Shown piece after piece: positions 18,863 to 26,623 of a stretch of 64,000 nt of DNA. A model generated the notes under the pieces. The model had not been told where the DNA came from. It made no database searches and saw only the letters and a list, made by a program, of their open reading frames with translations. The stretch covers positions 868,001 through 932,000 of the forward strand of contig JBBEAM010000007.1 in the NCBI GenBank assembly GCA_040882845.1. Direction: 5' to 3'. This DNA is from JBBEAM01 sp040882845. GTDB lineage: Bacteria; Pseudomonadota; Alphaproteobacteria; Kiloniellales; DSM-21159. Numbering within the stretch: the first letter of the stretch is position 1; the number at the start of each line of letters is the position of its first letter. The translations under genes and the position numbers were made by a program.

Positions 18863-19582
18863 ATGGCGCGGAAGAAAACTCCCTTGGCTTTGCTGCCGGG
18901 CCTGATCCTCGATGCAGCGCTCTGGCGGCATCAGCTCGAACATCTGGGCGACATCGCCGAGATGCGGGTCGCCGACTTCACCACCCAGGACAGCATTCCC
19001 GAGATGGCGCGCTCGGTTCTCGAGATGATGCCGGAGGAGACCTTCGCGCTCGCCGGCCTCTCCATGGGCGGCTACGTCGCGCTGGAGGTTCTGCGCCAAG
19101 CACCGGAGCGGATCGAACGCCTGGCGCTGCTCGACACCCGCGCGGCCCCCGACGATCCCGAGGAGATCGCGCGCCGTCGCGCCCTGGTCAGGATGTCCAA
19201 GGTCGGAGAATTCAAAGGCGTGACCGAGCGCCTGCTGCCGCTGTTCATCCACGAGGACCGTCTGACCGACCGCCCCCTGGTCGCGGCGATCCAGGCGATG
19301 TCGAAGCGGGTCGGCCGCGAGGCCTTCGGCCGGCAGCAGCAGGCCATCCTTACCCGGCTCGACGCCCGGCCGCTGCTCGGCCGCATCGAGGTTCCGACCC
19401 TCGTTCTCTGCGGCCGTCAGGACAGGCTGACCCCGCTCGCGCATCACCAAGCCATGGCGAAGGAGATTGCCAACGCCGAGCTGGTGGTCGTCGAGGACTG
19501 CGGCCACCTGGCGCCGATTGAACGCCCGGAGGAGACGACCGCAGCGCTGCGGGAGTGGCTTGAGGGAAGGATACCAGGTTAG
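18863..19582 (+). CDS. Alpha/beta-fold hydrolase
   Basis: 239 residues, ATG preceded by GGGACGGAG. The fold is recognised from LLPGLILDAALWRHQ near the N-terminus, the nucleophile elbow AGLSMGGYVAL (S67), the acid in LCGRQDRLTP and the catalytic His in DCGHLAPIERPEE. No lid or signal peptide is evident. The substrate is unknown; the closest general type is the MhpC/BioH-like esterase group. It is the second gene of a pair with the isochorismatase-like hydrolase. Confidence 0.9.
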   Translation: MARKKTPLALLPGLILDAALWRHQLEHLGDIAEMRVADFTTQDSIPEMARSVLEMMPEETFALAGLSMGGYVALEVLRQAPERIERLALLDTRAAPDDPEEIARRRALVRMSKVGEFKGVTERLLPLFIHEDRLTDRPLVAAIQAMSKRVGREAFGRQQQAILTRLDARPLLGRIEVPTLVLCGRQDRLTPLAHHQAMAKEIANAELVVVEDCGHLAPIERPEETTAALREWLEGRIPG

Positions 19583-19727
19583 CAAAGGAAATGTGACGCT
19601 ACGTACCTAAAAACTTACAAACGCAACGAACGGCTCAATGGGGTGCGTTCGGAAACCTTCACGGCCTCTCTCGCAGTCGTAAAAGACGGGTTTCGGTAAA
19701 GGGTCTCCAAAGGTGTCACCAAGGTTC

Positions 19728-20456
19728 TCAAATATCAGCGATCATCTTTTCGATCACATCGAAATCGCGATATCCCTCAATCAAATTAAATCCTGAGAAT
19801 ATCTCGTATATGAACTCGCATAGCGGATCCGATTCAACGTACCCCGGATTCGACCGTCTCAACGAAAGGAGTGCGAGCTCAAGGCGCTTGAAGTAGCCAA
19901 AGATTCTCTCGTCATTTATTGTGTAATTGTAAAGCACGAATTCGATCTGCTTGGCTAACCTTTCTAGATGTAGGATAATCTTGCGGAATTCAGGCGAATC
20001 ACTACTCATCTGATTTTCAAATGCATAGAAGCCTTCATGCGCCTCGCCCCCACCAGAGAATGCTTCTCTGAACCCCTTAATCGTCATCAATTCTTCGATG
20101 GTATCCTGATCTGCCCGAAGATCGCTGCGGCCACCGTTTATGCTTGCAAAAACAACTTGAAGAAGAATGTCATTTTTAATTCTGAGATACATTTTTAATA
20201 GATTATCTTTGATAGTACGACGTTTTCTTTTATCTGGAAGGTAAACGACAAGCCAGTAAAAGAAAAATGAGACAAGTCCTCCTGTAAGAAGATTGGTCGC
20301 GACAGAGGCGCTGTCTTCCCACCAATTTGGCTTCGAAAGCGTCGATAAATCGATGCCCAGAAGACCCCCCAGCAGGATAATATTGAGCGCAAGCCAAAAT
20401 GTAACCTTACCCAGTAAGCCCCTAAGATAAGTTCCTGTTACACTACATACTGACAT
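19728..20456 (-). CDS. Unrecognised AT-rich membrane protein
   Basis: 242 residues from the ATG at 20456, chosen because AGGCGG lies about 8 bp upstream; an in-frame TTG at 20477 would add 7 residues. Two hydrophobic segments near the N-terminus (about residues 17-38 and 55-73) are followed by PDKRKRR, then a soluble, largely helical cytoplasmic domain of about 165 residues with no family I recognise. Composition differs sharply from neighbours: many AT-rich codons (AAA, ATA, TTA, AAT) in a region where third positions are nearly all G/C. It stands alone between the alpha/beta hydrolase and parE regions. Horizontal acquisition is likely; function is unknown. Confidence 0.75.
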   Translation of the reverse strand: MSVCSVTGTYLRGLLGKVTFWLALNIILLGGLLGIDLSTLSKPNWWEDSASVATNLLTGGLVSFFFYWLVVYLPDKRKRRTIKDNLLKMYLRIKNDILLQVVFASINGGRSDLRADQDTIEELMTIKGFREAFSGGGEAHEGFYAFENQMSSDSPEFRKIILHLERLAKQIEFVLYNYTINDERIFGYFKRLELALLSLRRSNPGYVESDPLCEFIYEIFSGFNLIEGYRDFDVIEKMIADI

Positions 20457-20579
20457 CGTTGTATCCGCCTGTGTCAATTGCCTGAGTGTATTATTTGTGT
20501 GCTTGGATAGTAAAGAACATAAACGTCATACTGCACCTTGCGAGCGTACAAGATTCCTGACCTAACGCCGCTTCATTCT

Positions 20580-20803
20580 CTAGGTGCGCCTGTAGTAGCC
20601 TTCCGGGCGCTTGCGCAACCAGATGATGAACTTCTCAACGGTCGCGTAGCCGCCGCGCAGTTCCTTCTCGCTGAGGGTCGAGTGGATCTTGCGGTGGCAG
20701 ATGCGTTGCTGAGCAACCGTCTCTCGTCCGCCGAAGGTCTTCGGCACAAGGTGATGTTCGTTGCTGGCTTCCGGCCGCAGAGCGGCTGCGCGTCCTCCGC
20801 CAT
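20580..20803 (-). pseudogene. Frameshifted HNH endonuclease remnant
   Basis: A start at 20803 opens with MAEDAQPLCGRK, the zinc-finger-like beginning of small HNH proteins, then the reading frame shifts. The overlapping frame continues with NEHHLVPKTFGG, RICHRKIHSTLSEKEL and VEKFIIWLRKRPEGYYRRT before the TAG at 20580-20582. Intact relatives of about 80-90 residues have CPLCxR...EHHLVPKxxGG...CHxKIHxxxSExEL...FIxWxRKRP. Here one frameshift lies between codons for PA and SN near 20757-20780, and about ten residues before the FIIW segment seem deleted. Family pattern is from memory; the two-frame match is seen directly. It starts 8 bp beyond the parE stop. Confidence 0.7.
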
Positions 20804-20810
20804 GGCGACG

Positions 20811-22781
20811 CTAGACGTCGAGCGTCTCGGCGCCGACGAACTTGGCGTTCTCCTGGATGAAGGCGAAGCGCAGTTCCGGCTTGCGGCCCATCAGATGCTC
20901 GATGCGATTGGCGGCCTCCTGCACCTCGTCCTCCTTCACGGTGACCCGGAGCAGGGTGCGCCGCGCCGGGTTCATGGTGGTCTCCTTGAGCTGCGCCGGC
21001 GGCATCTCGCCGAGGCCCTTGAAGCGGCTGACCTCGATCTTGCCGCGGCCGTCGAAAACCTCCTTGGTCAGGCGCTCGCGGTCGGCGTCGTCCATGGCGT
21101 AGGCGACCTTGCCGCCCTGCGAGAGGCGGTAGAGCGGCGGCAGCGCCAGATAGAGCCGCCCGGATTCGATCAGCCCTGGCATCTCCCGGTAGAAGAAAGT
21201 CATCAGCAGCGAGGCGATGTGGGCGCCGTCGACGTCGGCATCGGTCATGATGATCACCCGCTCGTAGCGCAGCTTCTCGGCATCGAAGTTGCTCCGCGTG
21301 CCGCAGCCCAGCGCCTGGGTGATATCGGCGACCTCCTGGTTGCCCTTCAGCTTATCGGCGGAAGCCGAGGCGACGTTGAGGATCTTGCCGCGCAGCGGCA
21401 GGATCGCCTGGGTCTCGCGGCTGCGCGCCTGCTTGGCCGAGCCGCCCGCGGAGTCCCCCTCGACCAGGAAGATTTCTGTGCCCTCGGCCCGGCTACGGCT
21501 GCAGTCGGCGAGCTTGCCCGGCAGGCGCAGCTTGCGGGTCGCGGACTTGCGGTTGAGTTCCTTTTCCTGCTTGCGGCGCTTGCGGTCCTCGGCGCGGTCG
21601 ATCACCCGCTCGAGCAGGACGCGGGCGCGGTCCGGGTGGCCGGAGAGCCAGTGGTCGAAGTGGTCCTTGACGGTCTGCTCGACCAGCCTGGTGGCCTCGG
21701 CGCTGGCCAGCTTCTCCTTGGTCTGACCCTGGAACTGCGGCTCCGAGATGAAGACCGAGAGCAGCACCGCCGCCCCGCCCAACGCGTCCTCGGCGGTGAT
21801 CTGCGCCGCCTTCTTGTTGTTGACCATCTCCCCGTAGCTCTTCAGGCCGCGCAGAATCGCGGAGCGGAAGCCGGCCTCGTGGGTGCCGCCTTCTGGGGTC
21901 GGTACGGTGTTGCAGTAGGAGGAGGTGAATCCCTCGTCGTCCATCGGCCAGGCCAGGGCCCACTCGACGCTGCCCTTGCCGCCGGGAAACTTGGCTTCGC
22001 CGCCGAAAGGCTCGGGGGTGAGCAGCTTGCGCTGTCCCAGCGTGGCCTCGAGGAAATCCCGCAGGCCGTTGGGGAAGTGCAGCGTCGCCGTCTCCGGTGT
22101 CTTGTCGCCCTCGGGGATCAGCGCCGGGTCGCAGGACCAGCGGATCTCGACGCCCTTGAAGAGATAGGCCTTGGAGCGGGCCATACGGTAGAGCCGCGAC
22201 GCCGAAAAGCGTGCCTGCTCGCCGAAGATCTCGGGGTCGGGCCGGAAGGTGAGGCTGGTGCCGCGGCGGTTCGGCGTGGGACCGGCTTCCTTCAGCTTGC
22301 CCTGCGGCGCGCCGCGCTTGTAGCTCTGGACATAGAGCTTCTTGTTGCGCGCGACCTCGACGGTGAGTTCCTCGGACAGCGCGTTGACCACTGAGACGCC
22401 GACTCCGTGCAGGCCGCCGGAAGTCTGGTAGGTCTTGTCGGAGAACTTGGCGCCGGAATGCAGGGTGGTGAGGATCACCTCCAGGGCCGAGATGTTCTTG
22501 AACTTGGGATGGGGATCGACCGGGATGCCGCGGCCGTTGTCGCGCACGGTGACCCGATTGTCCGCCGCCAGCTCGATCTCGATTCGGCTGGCGTGACCGG
22601 CCACCGCCTCGTCCATGGCGTTGTCGAGCACCTCGGCGACCAGGTGATGCAGCGCCCGCTCGTCGGTGCCGCCGATGTACATACCGGGGCGCCGGCGCAC
22701 CGGCTCCAGGCCCTCCAGAACCTCGATGTCCTTGGCGGAGTAGTCGTCGTTCTTGGCGAGTGTCTGGAACAGGTCGGCCAT
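20811..22781 (-). CDS. parE: DNA topoisomerase IV subunit B
   Basis: 656 residues. ParE is the ATPase subunit of topoisomerase IV, which decatenates daughter chromosomes. The GHKL domain shows GLEPVRRRPGMYIGG, EVLDNAMDEA and the lid GGLHGVGVSVVNALS; the TOPRIM domain shows FLVEGDSAGGSAKQ and MTDADVDGAHI; the C-terminal RFKGLGEMPPAQL is typical. The length and lack of a GyrB-type insert fit ParE, as does LHSGAKF. It is single, without parC adjacent. A short leader separates it from the divergent thioesterase. Confidence 0.96.
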   Translation of the reverse strand: MADLFQTLAKNDDYSAKDIEVLEGLEPVRRRPGMYIGGTDERALHHLVAEVLDNAMDEAVAGHASRIEIELAADNRVTVRDNGRGIPVDPHPKFKNISALEVILTTLHSGAKFSDKTYQTSGGLHGVGVSVVNALSEELTVEVARNKKLYVQSYKRGAPQGKLKEAGPTPNRRGTSLTFRPDPEIFGEQARFSASRLYRMARSKAYLFKGVEIRWSCDPALIPEGDKTPETATLHFPNGLRDFLEATLGQRKLLTPEPFGGEAKFPGGKGSVEWALAWPMDDEGFTSSYCNTVPTPEGGTHEAGFRSAILRGLKSYGEMVNNKKAAQITAEDALGGAAVLLSVFISEPQFQGQTKEKLASAEATRLVEQTVKDHFDHWLSGHPDRARVLLERVIDRAEDRKRRKQEKELNRKSATRKLRLPGKLADCSRSRAEGTEIFLVEGDSAGGSAKQARSRETQAILPLRGKILNVASASADKLKGNQEVADITQALGCGTRSNFDAEKLRYERVIIMTDADVDGAHIASLLMTFFYREMPGLIESGRLYLALPPLYRLSQGGKVAYAMDDADRERLTKEVFDGRGKIEVSRFKGLGEMPPAQLKETTMNPARRTLLRVTVKEDEVQEAANRIEHLMGRKPELRFAFIQENAKFVGAETLDV

Positions 22782-22890
22782 GGAGTCCCGGGGGGCTGGA
22801 GGTGTCGGGCATTATAGAAAGCGGTGGTCCGCGTTCAAGCAGATGCTGTAGTCTCAAGCGGTTGCGACCACGAAATCTAGTGAGGAACTC

Positions 22891-23283
22891 ATGGCCGAGG
22901 CCGATTCCCCGCCGTCAGGAGAACCTTCGCTCAGAACCCTTGCCATGCCTGGCGCCGCCAATCCCAACGGCGACATCTTCGGCGGCTGGGTGCTGGCGCA
23001 GATGGACCTGGCGGGCGCCGTGCCGGCGGTCGAACGGGCGCAGGGGCGGGTCGCCACCGTCGCCGTCGAGGCCATGCGTTTTCACCAGCCGATTTTTATC
23101 GGCGATCTCGTCTCCGCCTATACCAGAGTGACCCGTGAGGGTACCACCTCGATCAGCGTTGCCATCGAAATCTGGGCGAAGCGGCGCAAGGATGCCACCC
23201 TGGTCCGGGTCACCGAAGGGACCTTCGTCTATGTCGCCATCGACGACTCGGGGCGGCCGCGACCCCTGCCAAATCGGAGTTGA
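22891..23283 (+). CDS. Acyl-CoA thioesterase, hotdog fold (YciA-like)
   Basis: 130 residues. The hotdog signature NPNGDIFGGWVLAQMD places the catalytic Asp and the helix of YciA/BFIT-type acyl-CoA thioesterases; VAVEAMRFHQPIFIGDLVS and TLVRVTEGTFVYVAID follow. It probably hydrolyses short- or medium-chain acyl-CoA to free acid and CoA in the cytoplasm. The stop lies 5 bp before the next ATG, which suggests co-transcription with the isocitrate-lyase-like gene. Confidence 0.93.
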   Translation: MAEADSPPSGEPSLRTLAMPGAANPNGDIFGGWVLAQMDLAGAVPAVERAQGRVATVAVEAMRFHQPIFIGDLVSAYTRVTREGTTSISVAIEIWAKRRKDATLVRVTEGTFVYVAIDDSGRPRPLPNRS

Positions 23284-23288
23284 CTGCC

Positions 23289-24101
23289 ATGACGCAAAAC
23301 GAAGCCTATGAACGCTTCAAAGCTCTGCATGAAGGTCCCGAGGCCTTCATCATGCCCAATGCCTGGGACGGCACCTCCGCCGCGCTGCTGAGGCAGGCAG
23401 GCTTCCAGGCTCTGGGCTCGACCTCGGCGGCCATCGCCTTCGCTCAGGGACGTCCGGACGGGGTCCGCGCCGTCAGCCGTGAGGAAGCCCTGGACAACGC
23501 CGCCATGCTGACCCAGGTCAGCGGCCTGCCGGTCAACGGCGATCTCGAAGACGGCTTCGGGCCCGATCCGCAAGACTGCGTTGCCACGGTGGAAGCGGCC
23601 ATCGAGGCCGGCCTTGCCGGCCTGGGAATCGAAGACACCACCGCCGATCCCGCCGATCCGATCCACGGCTTCGATCATGCCGTGGCAAGAGTCGCGGCGG
23701 CGGCCAAGGCGGCGCAGGGGCGCATCCTGCTCACCGGGCGCACCGACAACTATCTGCATGGCCGGCCCGATCTCGACGACACGATCCGCCGCCTGACGGC
23801 CTTCGCGGAAGCCGGCGCCGATGTGCTCTATGCGCCGGCTTTGCCGGATATGGAGGCGGTTCGCGCCGTGATCCAGGCGGTGGCCCCGAAGCCGGTCAAC
23901 GTGCTGCTCGGACCCTTCGACGGCTTCTTGCCCCTGGCGGAGTTGACCGCGGTGGGGGCGAAGCGAATCAGCACCGGCGGCGCGCTCTATCTGAAAACCA
24001 TGGCGGGGCTGGAGGCGATCGCGCGCGACCTGGCGGGCGGTAACATCAAGGCGACCACGGGCGGTCTGCGCGGCGGCGAGGTGGTGAAGCTCTTTGCGTG
24101 A
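23289..24101 (+). CDS. Isocitrate lyase/PEP mutase superfamily protein
   Basis: 270 residues from the ATG at 23289, which has GGAG about 9 bp upstream (a TTG 9 bp earlier is possible). The TIM barrel shows FIMPNAWDGTSAALL, GSTSAAIAFAQGRPDG, the Mg-binding NGDLEDGFG and LLTGRTDNYLHG. The true PEP mutase motif EDK-x5-NS is replaced by IEDTTADPAD, so C-P bond formation is not supported; it also lacks the KKCGH loop of isocitrate lyase. It may be a carboxy-phosphonoenolpyruvate- or oxaloacetate-type lyase; the substrate is unresolved. Confidence 0.88.
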   Translation: MTQNEAYERFKALHEGPEAFIMPNAWDGTSAALLRQAGFQALGSTSAAIAFAQGRPDGVRAVSREEALDNAAMLTQVSGLPVNGDLEDGFGPDPQDCVATVEAAIEAGLAGLGIEDTTADPADPIHGFDHAVARVAAAAKAAQGRILLTGRTDNYLHGRPDLDDTIRRLTAFAEAGADVLYAPALPDMEAVRAVIQAVAPKPVNVLLGPFDGFLPLAELTAVGAKRISTGGALYLKTMAGLEAIARDLAGGNIKATTGGLRGGEVVKLFA

Positions 24102-24160
24102 CGGCGCAGTCTGAGACGAATCCGCCTGGAATTTTTCCCCGCTATGCGTCAGCTTAGCGC

Positions 24161-24520
24161 ATGCGTGGATGGCTTTTCGCTCTGCTGCTCTGTGTTCCTG
24201 CGCCGGCCCTGGCCGGCGAGGCGGACGTGCTCGAAGTCGAGGTGCTGGCCTCCGGCGGGAACACCTGGAGCTTCACTGTCACCGTGCAGCACGAAGACCA
24301 AGGCTGGGACCACTACGCCGATGCCTTCGAGATCGTTTCGCCGGACGGAGAGGTGCTGGCAGTGCGCACCCTGTTCCATCCGCACGTCAACGAGCAGCCC
24401 TTCACCCGCAGCATCGACAACGTGACGGTGCCCTACGAGATCGACGAGGTGATCGTGCGGGCGCACGATTCCGTGCACGAGTACGGCGGCGCCGAAATCA
24501 TCGTCAAGATTCCCCGCTAG
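24161..24520 (+). CDS. Small exported protein of unknown function
   Basis: 119 residues. A clear signal peptide (MRGWLFALLLCVPAPALAGEA, cleavage after ALA near residue 18) leads to a compact acidic domain of about 100 residues with alternating beta-like segments, including TWSFTVTVQHEDQGWDHY and GGAEIIVKIPR at the end. There are no cysteines in the mature part and no lipobox. I do not recognise a named family; the fold looks like a small immunoglobulin-like periplasmic domain (inference). It is followed by the glnA terminator from the opposite strand. Confidence 0.82.
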   Translation: MRGWLFALLLCVPAPALAGEADVLEVEVLASGGNTWSFTVTVQHEDQGWDHYADAFEIVSPDGEVLAVRTLFHPHVNEQPFTRSIDNVTVPYEIDEVIVRAHDSVHEYGGAEIIVKIPR

Positions 24521-24523
24521 CCC

Positions 24524-24557
24524 AAAAAAGGCCCCGCGGCGCGGATCCGCCGCGGGG
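24524..24557 (-). terminator. Rho-independent terminator of glnA
   Basis: On the minus strand a 10-bp perfect GC stem (arms at 24548-24557 and 24532-24541, loop CGGATC-side 24542-24547) is followed by a run of six T after two G/C positions (24524-24529). It lies about 40 bp beyond the glnA stop. The reverse orientation lacks a T tract, so it serves glnA rather than the small exported protein. Confidence 0.85.
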
Positions 24558-24595
24558 GTCGAGTTCGGCGGAAATGCCGTTGTGCGGATTCGCTG

Positions 24596-26005
24596 CTAGA
24601 CCGAGTAGTACATCTGGAACTCGATCGGGTGGGGGGCATGCTCGAAAGCGAAAACCTCCTGCCACTTCAGGCTGATATAGCCGTCGATCTGGTCCTTGGT
24701 GAAGACGTCGCCCTGCAGCAGGAACTCGTGATCCGCCTTCAGAGACTCGATCGCCTCGCGCAGCGAGCCGCAGACCGTCGGGACGTCCTGCAGCTCTTCG
24801 GGCGGCAGGTCGTAGAGATCCTTGTCCATGGCCTCGCCCGGATGGATCTTGTTCTTGATGCCGTCGAGCCCGGCCATCAGCATCGCCGTGTAGGCGAGAT
24901 AGGGATTGGCCGTGGCGTCGGGAAAACGGACCTCGACCCGCTTGGCCTTGGGTCCGGCGCCGAAGGGGATGCGGCAGGAAGCCGAGCGGTTGCGCGCCGA
25001 GTAGGCGAGCAGCACCGGTGCCTCGAAACCCGGGATCAGGCGCTTGTAGCTGTTGGTCGTCGGGTTGGTGAAGGCGTTGAGCGCCTTGGCATGCTTGATC
25101 ACGCCGCCGATGTAGTACAGCGCCGTTTCTGACAGACCGGCATAGCCGTCGCCGGCGAACAGCGGCTGTCCGTCCTTCCAGATCGACTGATGCACATGCA
25201 TGCCAGAGCCGTTGTCGCCGGCGACCGGCTTGGGCATGAAGGTCGCGGTCTTGCCGTAGGCGGCGGCGACGTTGTGCACCACGTACTTGTATATCTGCAT
25301 GTTGTCGGCGGTCTTGATCAGGGTGTCGAAGGTGATGCCCAGTTCGTGCTGCGAAGGTGCCACCTCATGGTGATGCTTCTCCACGGTCAGGCCCATCTCG
25401 GACATCACGGTGACCATCTCGGCGCGGATATCGACACCGGAATCCACCGGCGGCACCGGAAAGTAACCGCCCTTGATTCCCGGGCGGTGCCCCATGTTGC
25501 CGTCCTCGAAATCGGTCCCGGACATGTAGGGACCTTCCTCGCTTTCGAACTGGTAGAAGCTATGGTTCATGGTGACGCCGAAGCGCACGTTGTCGAAGAT
25601 GAAGAACTCGGCTTCCGGCCCGAATACGGCGGTGTCGCCGATGCCGGCCTGCGCCATGTAGCTCAGGGCCTTCTTTGCCGTGGTCCGCGGATCGCGTTCA
25701 TAGGGCTGCCCGGTGATCGGGTCGTAGATGTCGCAGAACAAGATCAGCTGCGGCTGAGCCGCGAAGGGATCCATGACCGCGCTCGTGAGATCCGGTTTCA
25801 GAACCATGTCGGACTCGTTGATCGCTTTCCAGCCGGCGATCGAGGAGCCGTCGAACATGATGCCTTCCTCAAGCATCTCCTCATCGACGGTCTTGTGGAA
25901 CTGTGCGACGTGCTGCCACTTGCCGCGGGGATCGGTGAATCGGAAGTCGACGTACTTGACGTCGTTTTCCTTCATCATTTTCAAAACGCTTGCTGCGTCG
26001 GACAT
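24596..26005 (-). CDS. glnA: Type I glutamine synthetase
   Basis: 469 residues, the usual length of GlnA (GSI-beta). It makes glutamine from glutamate, ammonia and ATP. Seen: the latch region near MFDGSSIAGWKAINESDM, PEAEFFIFD, NGSGMHVHQSIWK (metal and ammonium site), and the adenylylation loop KIHPGEAMDKDLYDLPPEE with its target Tyr, implying control by GlnE. It lies about 80 bp downstream of glnB on the same strand; the spacing suggests one operon transcribed from the sigma-54 promoter upstream of glnB, perhaps with a second promoter between them. Confidence 0.98.
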   Translation of the reverse strand: MSDAASVLKMMKENDVKYVDFRFTDPRGKWQHVAQFHKTVDEEMLEEGIMFDGSSIAGWKAINESDMVLKPDLTSAVMDPFAAQPQLILFCDIYDPITGQPYERDPRTTAKKALSYMAQAGIGDTAVFGPEAEFFIFDNVRFGVTMNHSFYQFESEEGPYMSGTDFEDGNMGHRPGIKGGYFPVPPVDSGVDIRAEMVTVMSEMGLTVEKHHHEVAPSQHELGITFDTLIKTADNMQIYKYVVHNVAAAYGKTATFMPKPVAGDNGSGMHVHQSIWKDGQPLFAGDGYAGLSETALYYIGGVIKHAKALNAFTNPTTNSYKRLIPGFEAPVLLAYSARNRSASCRIPFGAGPKAKRVEVRFPDATANPYLAYTAMLMAGLDGIKNKIHPGEAMDKDLYDLPPEELQDVPTVCGSLREAIESLKADHEFLLQGDVFTKDQIDGYISLKWQEVFAFEHAPHPIEFQMYYSV

Positions 26006-26088
26006 TGTGTGTCCCGTCCTTTCGTAATCTTCGTTGATCTTGCTGCTGCAGGCTGTCGCTGCGGGTTCAGGGTAATCTCGGCTCAGGA

Positions 26089-26427
26089 TCAGACCGCATC
26101 GGCGCCGCGCTCTCCTGTGCGGATGCGGATCGCTTCGTCGATTGTGCTCACGAAGATCTTTCCGTCGCCGATCCTGCCGGTGTGGGCGGTCTGCTGGATG
26201 GCCTCGACGGTGCGCTCCACCAGGTCATCCTCGATCACGACCTCGACCTTCACTTTCGGCAGGAAATCGACCACGTATTCCGCCCCGCGATAGAGCTCGG
26301 TATGGCCTTTCTGGCGGCCGAAACCTTTCGCTTCAATCACGGTGATGCCCTTGATGCCGACCTCGTGAAGGGCTTCCTTCACCTCGTCCAGCTTGAAGGG
26401 CTTTATGATGGCTTCGATTTTTTTCAT
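26089..26427 (-). CDS. glnB: Nitrogen regulatory protein P-II (GlnB)
   Basis: 112 residues. P-II integrates 2-oxoglutarate, ATP/ADP and glutamine status and controls GlnE/GlnD targets. The uridylylated Tyr51 lies in ELYRGAEYVVDF, the B-loop near GDGKIFVSTIDEAIRIRTGE, and the N-terminus MKKIEAIIKPFKLDEVKEAL is classical. GlnB rather than GlnK is indicated by its place upstream of glnA instead of amtB. GAGAG precedes the ATG. Confidence 0.97.
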   Translation of the reverse strand: MKKIEAIIKPFKLDEVKEALHEVGIKGITVIEAKGFGRQKGHTELYRGAEYVVDFLPKVKVEVVIEDDLVERTVEAIQQTAHTGRIGDGKIFVSTIDEAIRIRTGERGADAV

Positions 26428-26492
26428 CGCTCTCGATACTTATCCTTTGGTTGTCGACGTCTTCGAAACGCGAAGCGCGTCGCAGGGAACTA

Positions 26493-26509
26493 AGCAAGAA
26501 ACGTGCCAA
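26493..26509 (-). promoter_or_regulatory. Sigma-54 promoter of glnB-glnA
   Basis: On the minus strand TTGGCACG-TTTC-TTGCT matches the RpoN -24/-12 consensus (YTGGCACGrNNNTTGCW) at every defined position, with GG and GC at the required spacing. It lies about 66 bp upstream of the glnB start codon. This predicts NtrC-dependent, nitrogen-limited expression of glnBA. I did not find a convincing NtrC-binding palindrome upstream. Confidence 0.85.
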
Positions 26510-26623
26510 TGGCAGGCAGTCTGGCGGACAGCCGCTTCGCGCGCCGCAGTGTCGGCGCTGCCCTGAAAAAAGGCCAGAAATTGCTGCCTGGAGCGGCAGT
26601 CTGCCCAAATATTAAGCAGACCT

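Noticed and set aside
23289..24101. Possible PEP mutase and hence a phosphonate biosynthesis gene
   Set aside because: The superfamily is right, but the EDK-x5-NS motif needed for PEP mutase is replaced by IEDTTADPAD, and no decarboxylase or aminotransferase of phosphonate synthesis is next to it.
26510..26620. NtrC-binding palindrome upstream of the sigma-54 site
   Set aside because: Only partial GCAGNC-like repeats are seen, none close to TGCACC-N5-GGTGCA.
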